From: Paragemmobacter kunshanensis
GTDB lineage: Bacteria > Pseudomonadota > Alphaproteobacteria > Rhodobacterales > Rhodobacteraceae
Direction of reading: 5' to 3'
NCBI RefSeq assembly: GCF_011059185.1
Contig: NZ_JAALFE010000011.1
Span: forward strand, 1-64,000
Length of the DNA: 64,000 bases
Part shown: one piece after another, positions 16,551-25,013 of the stretch
Position numbering within the stretch: position 1 is the first letter of the stretch
Layout: each line of letters starts with the position of its first letter
Program-made: the position numbers and the translations under genes
The notes under the pieces: model-generated
Told to the model about the DNA's origin: nothing
Databases searched by the model: none
Seen by the model: the letters and a program-made list of their open reading frames with translations, nothing else

Positions 16551-17399
16551 ATTTCTGTCACCAGCCTCAGCCTCTTCCGTTTCAACGGTCTCCTGCCGCG
16601 CCTGTGGGTCATCGGCCAGATGGGCGCGGCACGCCTTGCCCTGCGGCGGGAACACCGGGCGCTCTTCTGGAAACTGTGCGGATCGGGCACCGGGGAAGGC
16701 TTTACCCCGCGCCCGAACTGGGGCGTCTGGGCGATTGTCGCAGTCTGGCCGGATGAAGCCACGGCCCGGGCGGCGGTGGCGGAAAGCCCGGTCTGGCGGC
16801 GCTGGCGCGCCCGCGCGACCGAGGCCTGGACTGTCTTCCTCGATCCCCTGTCGGCGCGCGGCCGTTGGGCAGGCGTCAACCCTTTCCTGCCCGAAGCCGC
16901 CACACCCGGCGAACAGCGCGGCCCGCTTGCGGCGCTGACCCGCGCCACGGTGAAGCCCGCGCGCGCCCTGCGGTTCTGGGATCGGGTGCCGTCCATCTCG
17001 GCGGTGATCGGACGCGATCCGAATGTGGCCTTCAAGATCGGCATCGGCGAGGTGCCGCTCCTGCATCAGGTGACCTTCTCGATCTGGCCCGACACGGCCA
17101 GCATGGCGGCCTTTGCCCGGGGCGATGGCCCCCATGCCCGGGCGATCCGCGCCGTGCGCGATGGCAACTGGTTCAACGAAGAGCTTTACGCCCGCTTCCG
17201 CCTGTTGGGCAGCACGGGCTGCTGGAACGGGTCAGACCCCATCGCCTCTCTCGGCGCACAGGAACCGTCTGCGAAGGTTCCTGACCCCAATCCTTCGGCA
17301 ACGGATCGGGCAGCCAGCGAACCCCTTTCCCCAGAATTTTCGCAGAAAATTCGTCCCCAAGGAATTTCGCAAGAAATCCTTGCACTTACGGTGTCATGA
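16551..17399 (+). CDS. crtA: Spheroidene monooxygenase
   Basis: Haem-dependent oxygenase that puts the 2-keto group on spheroidene, giving spheroidenone in oxygen. The conserved body includes FWKLCGSGTGEGFTPRPNWGVWAI and NVAFKIGIGEVPLLHQVTFSIWP. The family N-terminus SVTSLSLFRFNGLLPRLWVIGQ lies upstream of the first ATG (16620), and the codon at the initiator position is ATT (16551), 7 bases after GGAGGG. I therefore place the start there. A conventional start at 16620 would lose about 23 conserved residues. The last ~17 codons are encoded by two palindromes of the local repeat family. Its stop overlaps the bchI start (ATGA). Confidence 0.88.
   Translation: MSVTSLSLFRFNGLLPRLWVIGQMGAARLALRREHRALFWKLCGSGTGEGFTPRPNWGVWAIVAVWPDEATARAAVAESPVWRRWRARATEAWTVFLDPLSARGRWAGVNPFLPEAATPGEQRGPLAALTRATVKPARALRFWDRVPSISAVIGRDPNVAFKIGIGEVPLLHQVTFSIWPDTASMAAFARGDGPHARAIRAVRDGNWFNEELYARFRLLGSTGCWNGSDPIASLGAQEPSAKVPDPNPSATDRAASEPLSPEFSQKIRPQGISQEILALTVS
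17334..17382. repeat. Palindromic repeats inside the crtA 3' end
   Basis: gaattttcgcagaaaattc (17334-17352) is identical to the middle palindrome between bchY and bchZ. It is followed by a second, imperfect one (aaggaatttc ... gaaatcctt, 17359-17381). Both lie within the crtA frame and encode PEFSQKIRPQGISQEIL at the C-terminus of CrtA. Confidence 0.85.
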
Positions 17400-18403
17400 T
17401 GAAGCAACCCTTCCCCTTTTCAGCCATCGTCGGCCAGGAGTCGATGAAACAGGCGATGATCCTGACGGCGATTGATCCCTCCATCGGCGGCGTCCTTGTC
17501 TTCGGGGATCGCGGAACGGGCAAATCCACCGCTGTGCGGGCGCTGGCCGCGCTCTTGCCGGAGATCGACGCCGTTGAGGGCTGCCCTGTCAGTTCCGCCA
17601 GCGCCGATCAGGTGCCGGACTGGGCGCAGGGCGCGACCGGGCGGATGATCCGCAAGGCGACGCCCGTCGTCGATCTGCCGCTGGGCGTGACAGAGGATCG
17701 CGTGCTGGGCGCCTTGGACATCGAACGCGCGCTGACCCGGGGCGAGCGGGCCTTCGAGCCGGGCCTGCTGGCGCGGGCAAACCGGGGCTATCTCTATATC
17801 GACGAGGTCAACCTGCTGGAGGATCACATCGTCGATCTGCTGCTGGACGTGGCGCAATCGGGCGAGAACGTGGTAGAGCGCGAGGGCCTGTCGATCCGCC
17901 ATCCGGCGCGCTTCGTGCTGGTCGGATCGGGCAATCCCGAAGAGGGCGAGTTGCGCCCGCAGTTGCTGGATCGGTTCGGCCTGTCGGTCGAGGTGACATC
18001 GCCGCGCGACGTGGAAACGCGGGTCGAGGTGATCCGTCGCCGGGACAGTTATGAAACCAATTACGGCGCCTTCATCGAAACCTGGAAGCCGCAGGATGCC
18101 GCCTTGCGCAACCGGATCATCGCCGCGCGCGGGGCGCTCGCCTCGGTCAAGACGCCGAATACCGCGCTGCATGATTGCGCCAGTCTCTGCATCGCCATCG
18201 GATCGGACGGCCTGCGCGGCGAGTTGACGCTGCTGCGCGCAGCGCGGGCGCTGGCGGCCTTTGAAGGCGATGACAGTGTCAGCCGGCTGCATCTGAAGGC
18301 GGTCGCGCCGATGTGCCTTGCGCATCGCCTGCGCCGCGATCCGCTGGATGAGGCGGGATCGACCACCCGCGTGATCCGCGCTGTGGGCGAGGTTCTGCCC
18401 TGA
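17396..18403 (+). CDS. bchI: Magnesium chelatase subunit I
   Basis: AAA+ ATPase subunit of Mg-chelatase (BchHID), which inserts Mg2+ into protoporphyrin IX at the start of the bacteriochlorophyll branch. The Walker A motif is GDRGTGKST (about residues 37-45) and Walker B is GYLYIDEVNLLEDH. The sensor segment FVLVGSGNPEEGELRPQLLDRFG is intact. Length 335 residues, normal for the family. Its tandem ATGs overlap the crtA stop, and its TGA is followed directly by bchD. Confidence 0.97.
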   Translation: MMKQPFPFSAIVGQESMKQAMILTAIDPSIGGVLVFGDRGTGKSTAVRALAALLPEIDAVEGCPVSSASADQVPDWAQGATGRMIRKATPVVDLPLGVTEDRVLGALDIERALTRGERAFEPGLLARANRGYLYIDEVNLLEDHIVDLLLDVAQSGENVVEREGLSIRHPARFVLVGSGNPEEGELRPQLLDRFGLSVEVTSPRDVETRVEVIRRRDSYETNYGAFIETWKPQDAALRNRIIAARGALASVKTPNTALHDCASLCIAIGSDGLRGELTLLRAARALAAFEGDDSVSRLHLKAVAPMCLAHRLRRDPLDEAGSTTRVIRAVGEVLP

Positions 18404-18429
18404 TCCCCGCCGATGATCCCTGGGGCCGG

Positions 18430-20088
18430 GTGGAAACCGCGCTCGCCTGTCTGGCTGTCGATCCGGCCGGATTGCGCGGGCTTTGGCTGCGGGCGGCTGT
18501 CGGGCCGGTTCGCGATCTGGTGACAGATGCCCTCTGCGCCCTGCCCCTGACACTGCGGCGCATTCATCCGACGATCGGCGATGATGCGCTGCAGGGCGGG
18601 CTTGACCTGCCCGCGACGCTGGAAAGCGGGCGGCCGGTGATGACGCGGGGCCTGCTGGATCAGCCCTGCGCGCTGATCCTGACCATGGCGGAACGCTGCC
18701 CGCCGGGGCTTGCGGCCCGTCTGGCCGCAGCACTGGATGGGCGCGGGCATTGTCTTGTCGCGCTGGATGAGGCTGCCGCCCCGGATGAGGGATTGCCCGC
18801 CGGGCTGACGGATCGGCTTGGCCTGTTCCTCGATCTTGACGGGCTGGCCTGGGGCCAGTGTCGCCCCGCCCTGCCCGATCCCGCAAGGCTTGAGGCGGCA
18901 CGGGAGCGGCTGGGCGATCTGCGGCTGACACCGGGCCAGCTGGACGCGCTGACGCGGGCTGCGGCGGAACTGGGCATCGCATCGCTGCGCGCGCCCCTGC
19001 TGGCCGCCGCCGCCGCGCGGGCCCATGCGGCATGGCAGGGACATGAGGCGATTAGCGAGGCGGATCTGAAGGCCGCGGCGATGCTGGTCTTTGCGCATCG
19101 CGCGACGGTGCAGGATGAAGCCGCCGAGGACATGCCCGAGGATGCCCCCCCGCCGGAGCCGCCGCCCGACGCCACAGGCGAAGAGGCAAAGGCCGAAGAT
19201 CCGGGCCAGTCGATCCCGGACGAGATGCTGGTCGAGGCCGCCCTTGCCGCCCTGCCGCGCGACCTGCTGGAAAGCCTGGCAACCGGGCGGGCCGCCCGGG
19301 CCGCAAAGGCCGCCGGGGGCAGCGGGGCGGAACAGTCAGGCAATCGCAGAGGCCGACCCTTGCCGTCGCGGCACGGGGCGCTGTCGCAGGGCGCGCGGGT
19401 CGATATCGTGGCCACGCTGCGGGCCGCCGCGCCCTGGCAGCCGCTGCGCCGCCGTGACAGCCTGCGCCCCGGCGCGCTCTTGCATATCCGCGGCAGCGAC
19501 ATCCGGTTGCGGCGCTATCGGGAAACTTCGGACAGGGTGCTGGTCTTTGCTGTCGATGCCTCGGGATCGGCCGCCTTTGCACGGCTGGCCGAGGCGAAGG
19601 GGGCCATCGAATTGCTGCTGGCCCAGGCCTATGCCCGGCGCGACCATGTCGCGCTGCTGTCCTTCCGGGGATCGCGGGCGGAACTGCTCTTGCCGCCGAC
19701 ACGGTCGCTGGTGCAGACCAAGCGCCGCCTTGCGGGGGTGCCCGGCGGCGGCGGTACGCCGCTGGCTTCGGCGCTGCAACTGGCCATGGCCACCGCGCTG
19801 CAGGCCAAGGCACGCGGGCTGACGCCCACCATCGCCCTGCTGACGGATGGGCGGGGCAATATCGCGCTGGATGGCACGGCTGACCGTGCCCGCGCCGAGG
19901 AGGAAAGCCAGAGGCTTGCCCGTCAGTTGCGCCAGAGCGGGACACCCGTGATCGTGATAGATGTGGCGAACCGCCCGCAGCCCGCGCTCTTCGCGCTGTC
20001 GCAGATCATGGATGCGCCCTATATCGCGCTGCCCCGCGTCGATGCGCGGCGGCTGTCGACGGTTCTGGGCGCGGCGCTGGACGGCTGA
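18430..20088 (+). CDS. bchD: Magnesium chelatase subunit D
   Basis: AAA+-like plus integrin-I/VWA subunit that couples BchI to BchH. It has an inactive ATPase-like N-terminal domain, an acidic Pro-rich linker (DAPPPEPPPDATGEEAKAED) and a C-terminal VWA domain with the metal-site motif DASGSAAFARLAEAKG. The first ordinary start is this GTG at 18430. In-frame sequence upstream (PADDPWGR) looks like the conserved N-terminus and begins at ATC (18403), where the bchI stop forms TGATC instead of the usual TGATG. The real start may therefore be that ATC. It is followed by bchO after one base. Confidence 0.94.
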   Translation: METALACLAVDPAGLRGLWLRAAVGPVRDLVTDALCALPLTLRRIHPTIGDDALQGGLDLPATLESGRPVMTRGLLDQPCALILTMAERCPPGLAARLAAALDGRGHCLVALDEAAAPDEGLPAGLTDRLGLFLDLDGLAWGQCRPALPDPARLEAARERLGDLRLTPGQLDALTRAAAELGIASLRAPLLAAAAARAHAAWQGHEAISEADLKAAAMLVFAHRATVQDEAAEDMPEDAPPPEPPPDATGEEAKAEDPGQSIPDEMLVEAALAALPRDLLESLATGRAARAAKAAGGSGAEQSGNRRGRPLPSRHGALSQGARVDIVATLRAAAPWQPLRRRDSLRPGALLHIRGSDIRLRRYRETSDRVLVFAVDASGSAAFARLAEAKGAIELLLAQAYARRDHVALLSFRGSRAELLLPPTRSLVQTKRRLAGVPGGGGTPLASALQLAMATALQAKARGLTPTIALLTDGRGNIALDGTADRARAEEESQRLARQLRQSGTPVIVIDVANRPQPALFALSQIMDAPYIALPRVDARRLSTVLGAALDG

Positions 20089-20089
20089 G

Positions 20090-20953
20090 ATGGTGTTCGA
20101 CCGCATCCCCCCGGACTGGCCTTATCGCGACAGGGCCCGCCGCATCGCCAGCCCGCCGCATGACTGGTGCGTTGTCGATGCAGGCGAAGGGCCACCGCTG
20201 TTGCTGTTGCACGGCGCGGGCGGGTCCGGGCACAGTTTCCGCAAGCTGATCCCGTTGCTGACGCCGCATTACCGCGTCATCGTGCCGGACCTGCCGGGAC
20301 AGGGCTTTACCCGATCGGGGGCGCGCGGGCGCTATGGGATTGATCCCATGGCCGAGGATATCGTGGCGCTGTGCCGCAAGCTTGACCTGTCGCCGCTGGC
20401 CGTGATCGGGCATTCGGCGGGGGCGGCGCTGGCCCTGCGCCTGTCGGATTTCCTGCCGCTGAAGGGGGTGATCGGCATCAATGCCGCGCTGGGGGCCTTT
20501 GAAGGCGCGGCGGGCGTTCTGTTTCCCCTGCTGGCGCGGGTTCTGGCCGTGACCCCGTTCATCCCGCATGTCGTGGCCCGGCTCTGGGGCCATGCCGCCA
20601 CCGTGAACCGCCTGCTGGACTCCACCGGATCGCGGCTCGATCCCGAGGGGCAGGCGCAGTATCTGACGCTGGTTCGGGATGCGGCCCATGTCGACGGAAC
20701 GCTGGGCATGATGGCGCAATGGCGGGTGGATGAGCTTATGGCGCAGCCCCGCCCAGTCGCGACGCCGACACTTCTGATCGCCTCGACCGGGGATATGGCC
20801 GTGCCGGCCCGCGTTTCGCGGGATGCGGCGCGGCATCTGAAGGTTGCGACCTATGCCGAACTGCCCGACTTCGGGCATCTGGTCCATGAGGAGGCGCCAG
20901 AGGCGGTGGCCGAACTGATCCTGCCCTGGCTGGATGCCCTGCCGCGCGGCTGA
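20090..20953 (+). CDS. bchO: BchO, Mg-chelatase-associated alpha/beta hydrolase
   Basis: Alpha/beta-hydrolase-fold protein always found next to bchID; its role is unproven and is thought to assist Mg chelation or chelatase assembly. The 287-residue product has the oxyanion segment LLLLHGAGGSGHSF, the nucleophile elbow VIGHSAGAALALRL and a late PDFGHLVHEEAP with the catalytic His. The start at 20090 (MVFDRIPPDWPYRDRAR) is one base after the bchD stop. It is convergent with idi, with only 12 bases between them. Confidence 0.92.
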   Translation: MVFDRIPPDWPYRDRARRIASPPHDWCVVDAGEGPPLLLLHGAGGSGHSFRKLIPLLTPHYRVIVPDLPGQGFTRSGARGRYGIDPMAEDIVALCRKLDLSPLAVIGHSAGAALALRLSDFLPLKGVIGINAALGAFEGAAGVLFPLLARVLAVTPFIPHVVARLWGHAATVNRLLDSTGSRLDPEGQAQYLTLVRDAAHVDGTLGMMAQWRVDELMAQPRPVATPTLLIASTGDMAVPARVSRDAARHLKVATYAELPDFGHLVHEEAPEAVAELILPWLDALPRG

Positions 20954-20965
20954 TCGGCGCCGGGC

Positions 20966-21529
20966 CTAGCGGCCCGAAACCAGACTGCCAAAGATGCGAT
21001 GCATATGCTCACCCAGATAGATGCGCAGCCAGGGGGTGAATTTCTCGGGGTTGCGCGCCACCTCGGCGGCGAGGTCATAGAGATCGACCCAGCGCACTGC
21101 GGCCACCTCATCGGGATTGGGCTGAACCGGCAGATCGGGCGCGGTTTCGGCGACGAAGATGTCGACCAGTTCATGTTCGATCAGGCCATTGCCCACCTCG
21201 GCCCGATATTCGACGCGATCGGCAAAGGCGGGAAAGAGGCCGGCAATGCCCAACTCCTCGCGCAGGCGGCGCACGGCGCAGGCGGCGGGATCCTCATCCC
21301 AGCGCGGATGGGTGCAGCAGGTATTCGCCCAGAGCCCCGGCGTGTGATACTTGGACAGCGCGCGCTGCTGGATCAGCACGCGGCTGCCGTCGATCACGAA
21401 GACCGACACCGCCTTGTGGCGCAGCCCGCGCTGATGCACCTCAAGCTTGCCCACCGGCTGCAGGCGGCCATCGACCCAGGCGGGGACCATCTCCTCGGTG
21501 ACGGCAGGGGGGAAAAGGGTCGCGTTCAT
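20966..21529 (-). CDS. idi: Isopentenyl-diphosphate delta-isomerase (type I)
   Basis: Nudix-fold enzyme interconverting IPP and DMAPP, feeding carotenoid and phytyl-chain synthesis. The 187-residue product has the metal/active-site segments LWANTCCTHPRWDEDP (catalytic Cys) and RRLREELGIAG (Nudix-like helix). It lies 4 bases downstream of bchP, the usual place in Rhodobacter PGCs, and is probably in the bchG operon. Confidence 0.94.
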   Translation of the reverse strand: MNATLFPPAVTEEMVPAWVDGRLQPVGKLEVHQRGLRHKAVSVFVIDGSRVLIQQRALSKYHTPGLWANTCCTHPRWDEDPAACAVRRLREELGIAGLFPAFADRVEYRAEVGNGLIEHELVDIFVAETAPDLPVQPNPDEVAAVRWVDLYDLAAEVARNPEKFTPWLRIYLGEHMHRIFGSLVSGR

Positions 21530-21533
21530 CGCA

Positions 21534-22712
21534 TCAGGTCCATACCGGAGAGACCAGCCGCAGCAGATGCGCCATGTTCTTGATCCCGATCTTCACATGG
21601 GCCATCGGCCGCGCCTTCACCAGCTTCTTGTTCATATAGGCCTCGAAGGTCAGCTTCTGCACATCCACGTCATGGCAGAGGCTGACGAACCTCTCGCGCC
21701 GTTCATCGCTCCGATAATAGGCATCCTGCATCGACCGCAAGACCCGGAACACGGTTCCATGTTCCCGCATGAACAGCTTGCGCGCGATGCGCAGATCCGA
21801 GGCACGGCCCGAGGCGAGTGCCGCCTGCGCCGCCGTCGCCGCAACGCGGCCCCCGGCCATGGCGTAGAATATCCCCTCACCCGACGACGGCGCCACAACC
21901 CCGGCGGCATCCCCCGCCAGCACCACGTCACGGCCATTGTCCCAGCGATCCATGGGGCGGAGCGGAATGGGCGCGCCTTCCTTGCGGATCGTCTCGCATT
22001 CCGTCAGGCCAGAGGCCGCACGCAGATCAGCGGTGGCCTTCTTCAGGTCCACCCCATCCAGCCCCGTGCCCATCCCCACGCTCGCCTGCCCGCCATGCGG
22101 GAACACCCAGCCATAGAAATCAGGGCTGATCCGCCCGTCATAGATCACATCGCAGCGGTCGGGGTCATAGTCGGGCGACGGTTCGGGGGCCTTGATGATT
22201 TCATGATAGGCGATGACATAGGGGATCTTGTCGCCGCCGGGCACTTCGGCCCGGGCGACCACAGACCGCGCGCCATCCGCACCGATCACCAGCTTCGTCG
22301 CCGACCGCTTCTCGACCCCCGTCGCCTTGTCGCGCCAGACGACATGGGTTCCCGCGCCGTCGCGTTCGATCCGAAGGTAGGTTCCCGTCAGCCGCTCTGC
22401 CCCCGCCTTTCCGGCCCGGTCGCGCAGGTATTCGTCGAAATGCTCGCGGTCGACCATGCCGACATAGCCGTTCTCGATGGGGATATCGACCATGCGGCCC
22501 GTGGGCGAAATCATCCGCGCCGTGGTGATCCTGGCCACGATCTGCTCATCCGCGATGCCGAAATCCTTGATCGCACGCGGCGGGATCGCCCCCCCGCAGG
22601 GCTTGATCCGCCCCGCCCGGTCCAGCAGCGCCACGCGCTTGCCCGCCCGCGCCAGATCCTCTGCCGCCACGGCACCCGAAGGCCCGCCACCCACCACGAA
22701 GACGTCGTACAT
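21534..22712 (-). CDS. bchP: Geranylgeranyl reductase
   Basis: FAD-dependent reductase that reduces the geranylgeranyl tail of bacteriochlorophyll in three steps to phytyl. The N-terminal motif is DVFVVGGGPSGAVAAEDLAR, followed by the LLDRAGRIKPCGGAIPPRAI block, and GRDVVLAGDAAGVVAPSSGEG binds FAD further on. Length 392 residues, normal. It is preceded by the BCD-family transporter gene (3-base gap) and followed by idi. Confidence 0.96.
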   Translation of the reverse strand: MYDVFVVGGGPSGAVAAEDLARAGKRVALLDRAGRIKPCGGAIPPRAIKDFGIADEQIVARITTARMISPTGRMVDIPIENGYVGMVDREHFDEYLRDRAGKAGAERLTGTYLRIERDGAGTHVVWRDKATGVEKRSATKLVIGADGARSVVARAEVPGGDKIPYVIAYHEIIKAPEPSPDYDPDRCDVIYDGRISPDFYGWVFPHGGQASVGMGTGLDGVDLKKATADLRAASGLTECETIRKEGAPIPLRPMDRWDNGRDVVLAGDAAGVVAPSSGEGIFYAMAGGRVAATAAQAALASGRASDLRIARKLFMREHGTVFRVLRSMQDAYYRSDERRERFVSLCHDVDVQKLTFEAYMNKKLVKARPMAHVKIGIKNMAHLLRLVSPVWT

Positions 22713-22715
22713 GGT

Positions 22716-23999
22716 TCACTCCCCCGGTATCAGTTGCGCGCGGGGCAGACGACCGCCCCGCCCCTCGACCACCCGCGCGGCAATCAGCGCGGACAGCACG
22801 AACAAACCCGCCTCGGCCAGGAAGACCGCGCCGAAGGCATCCTGAACCGGCATCACCAGCCGCAGCCCATCCGCCGCCGCCGCCCCCACCAGCCCGCCGA
22901 ACCCGGCCGCCAATGCCTGCGCCGCGCCCCAGAGACCCATCCGCGTCCCCTCCCGCGCATTGCGCCCCTGGCCGGCCAGCGCCATCATCGTCCCGATCGC
23001 CGCCACGGCGAACATCCCGTTGAAAAAGCCAAGGCTCACCACCGCAGGCACCAGCGCCCCGCCCGTCTGCCCCAACCCCGCAATCGCCAGCAAGGACAGC
23101 GCGGACCCAAGGCACCCCGCCATCACCCACATCCGCAACGACCCGATCCGCAGCCCCGTCGCCGCGATGCCGACCAGCAGCATCCCCACGAAGACGCCGC
23201 CATTCTGCGCGCCCGAAAGCTGCGTGCTTTCCCCCGGCGCGAAACCGAAGACCAGCCCCGCATAGGGCTCCAGTATCAGCTCCTGCATGAAATAGGCGGT
23301 CATCGACAGGAAGATGAACAGCGTGAAGACCCGCGCCTTCCGCTCCGCCCAGACCTCCGCCATCCCCTGCCGGAAGGGCAGCGCCTCCGCCTCCCGCTCC
23401 GCCACCACGCGCCGCTCGATCCCCCAGACGGCGGCGGCGGTCAGCACCACCGCGCCCAGGGTCACGACGCCCACGATCTCCAGCAACAAGGCAGGGGTAT
23501 AGGGGTCCAGCAGCGCCCCCACCGTCCCTGCCGTCACGGCAATGCCAAGGATCATCATCAACCAGGTGATCGTCGCCGCCGCCGCCCGGCGCCGCGGCTC
23601 TGTCGCCGTCGCCAGAAGCGCCAGAAGCGACGTCCCCGACGCGCCCACGCCCACCCCGATCAGGGCATAGGCGAGAACCGAAAGCGCCAGCCCCGCGCCA
23701 AATCCAGACGGGAACAAAACCACCGCCACCGCTGCAAGGAACGCACCCAAAGCCAGCGCCGCCATCCCCCCGATGATAAAGGCGGTGCGGTTCCCCTTGG
23801 TATCCGACCGGAACCCCCAATTGGGCCGCGTGATCTGGATGCCATAGTGCAAGGCCACCAGCAGCCCCGGCAGCACCGCAGGCAGCGCCAGTTCCACCAC
23901 CATCAGCCGGTTCAGCGTCGATGTGGTCAGCACCACCACCGCGCCCAGACACATCTGCACAAGGCCCAGCCGCACGATCTGGACCCATGTGAGCTTCAT
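22716..23999 (-). CDS. BCD-family MFS transporter (PucC/LhaA-like, Bch2)
   Basis: Twelve-span membrane protein of the bacteriochlorophyll delivery family, the homologue of the R. capsulatus ORF428 located between bchG and bchP. It begins MKLTWVQIVRLGLVQMCLG and contains the family segments TLNRLMVVELALPAVLPGLL and LILEPYAGLVFGFAPGESTQL (427 residues). The family is thought to help insert pigments or assemble LH complexes. The start overlaps the bchG stop (ATGA). A second, more distant family member, lhaA, is at 38702. Confidence 0.92.
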   Translation of the reverse strand: MKLTWVQIVRLGLVQMCLGAVVVLTTSTLNRLMVVELALPAVLPGLLVALHYGIQITRPNWGFRSDTKGNRTAFIIGGMAALALGAFLAAVAVVLFPSGFGAGLALSVLAYALIGVGVGASGTSLLALLATATEPRRRAAAATITWLMMILGIAVTAGTVGALLDPYTPALLLEIVGVVTLGAVVLTAAAVWGIERRVVAEREAEALPFRQGMAEVWAERKARVFTLFIFLSMTAYFMQELILEPYAGLVFGFAPGESTQLSGAQNGGVFVGMLLVGIAATGLRIGSLRMWVMAGCLGSALSLLAIAGLGQTGGALVPAVVSLGFFNGMFAVAAIGTMMALAGQGRNAREGTRMGLWGAAQALAAGFGGLVGAAAADGLRLVMPVQDAFGAVFLAEAGLFVLSALIAARVVEGRGGRLPRAQLIPGE

Positions 24000-24895
24000 G
24001 CCAGCCCCCGCAGCGCAAAGGCCGAAATCATCATCCCCGTGACATACAGCACCACGCCCGTCCCGTTATACCAGGGCGCCTTGCCCTTCGGATCGCGGAA
24101 CAGCACGCGCATCGCCGCCACCTGCAGCACCAGCACCGCCAGCACGCCCAGCGCGTGCCAAGGCTTGCCCCAGAGCAGCAGCAGCGGAATGATCAAGGCC
24201 TGCGCCATGCCCATCACCGTGCAGGCGATCTTGGCCGCGACCTCCGGCCCCAGCACCACGGGCAAGGACCGCACGCCATGCTGCCTGTCGCCCTCCAGCG
24301 CCTTGAAATCGTTCAGCGTCATGATCCCATGCGCGCCAAAGGCGTAAAGCAGCGCGATGATCACCACCTCGAACCGCGGCGCGGCCTGCAACAGGACCGC
24401 CGCGCCCGTGAACCACGGCAGCCCTTCATAGGACAGCCCCACCAGCCCCGGCCCCCACCAGCCCGACCGCTTCAGCCGCACAGGCTCGGCGCTATAGGCC
24501 CATGCCGCCACGACCCCCGCGACAGTAGCCCAGAACCCCCAGGTCCCCAGCAGCGATCCAACCCACAGTGACAGCGCCGTCATGGCAAGGGCGATCCACA
24601 GCCCCCACCGCCCCGGTATCCGCCCCGAAGGGATCGGACGATCCGGCTCGTTCACCGCATCCACATGCCGGTCGCACCAGTCATTCGCGGCCTGAGACAT
24701 CCCGCAGACGATCGGCCCCGCCAGCACCATGCCCAAAAGGACCATCCCCCAATTCCCCGACAGGGGCACACCGGAAGACACCGACCCGCAGAGATAGGCC
24801 CAGATCGGCGGGAACCATGTGATCGGCTTGATCAGCCGCAGCATGGCGCGCGGTTCGGGAAGGCGACGGGGCTGTATGGAATAGCTGACAGTCAT
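23996..24895 (-). CDS. bchG: Bacteriochlorophyll a synthase
   Basis: UbiA-type prenyltransferase that esterifies bacteriochlorophyllide a with geranylgeranyl diphosphate. The first Asp-rich motif is NDWCDRHVDAVNEPDRPIPSG (about residues 92-111) and the second region is NDFKALEGDRQHGVRSLPV. Eight or nine membrane helices are evident in 299 residues. It is the first gene of bchG-(BCD transporter)-bchP-idi, with a PpsR site 44 bases upstream. Confidence 0.96.
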   Translation of the reverse strand: MTVSYSIQPRRLPEPRAMLRLIKPITWFPPIWAYLCGSVSSGVPLSGNWGMVLLGMVLAGPIVCGMSQAANDWCDRHVDAVNEPDRPIPSGRIPGRWGLWIALAMTALSLWVGSLLGTWGFWATVAGVVAAWAYSAEPVRLKRSGWWGPGLVGLSYEGLPWFTGAAVLLQAAPRFEVVIIALLYAFGAHGIMTLNDFKALEGDRQHGVRSLPVVLGPEVAAKIACTVMGMAQALIIPLLLLWGKPWHALGVLAVLVLQVAAMRVLFRDPKGKAPWYNGTGVVLYVTGMMISAFALRGLA

Positions 24896-24938
24896 GCTCC
24901 AACTACATAGCAGAATTCAGAGTCGGACAAGCCCAAAC

Positions 24939-24956
24939 TGTAAACTTTACCTGACA
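24939..24956. promoter_or_regulatory. PpsR operator upstream of bchG
   Basis: tgtaaactttacctgaca is an exact TGT-N12-ACA match in the bchJ-bchG gap. It implies that bchG-bchP-idi has its own PpsR-controlled promoter separate from bchE-bchJ. I find no second exact site here. Confidence 0.8.
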
Positions 24957-24960
24957 CTGG

Positions 24961-24982
24961 CTTCATCTTGGCCCAAATACCC
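24961..24982 (-). repeat. Copy of a Rhodobacterales intergenic repeat tail
   Basis: On the minus strand this reads GGGTATTT, five bases, AAGATGAAG, the tail of an interspersed element I know from many Rhodobacteraceae intergenic regions. Here it lies right next to the PpsR operator. Related copies are at 37059-37108 and, less well conserved, 49023-49075. Confidence 0.55.
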
Positions 24983-25013
24983 AAAATCCGACATCTGCCA
25001 CCCCACGCGCCGC

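Noticed and set aside
21447-24347. 966-codon plus-strand frame opposite bchP, the BCD transporter and bchG
   Set aside because: It spans three minus-strand genes and their junctions and is a low-complexity Arg/His/Gln product.
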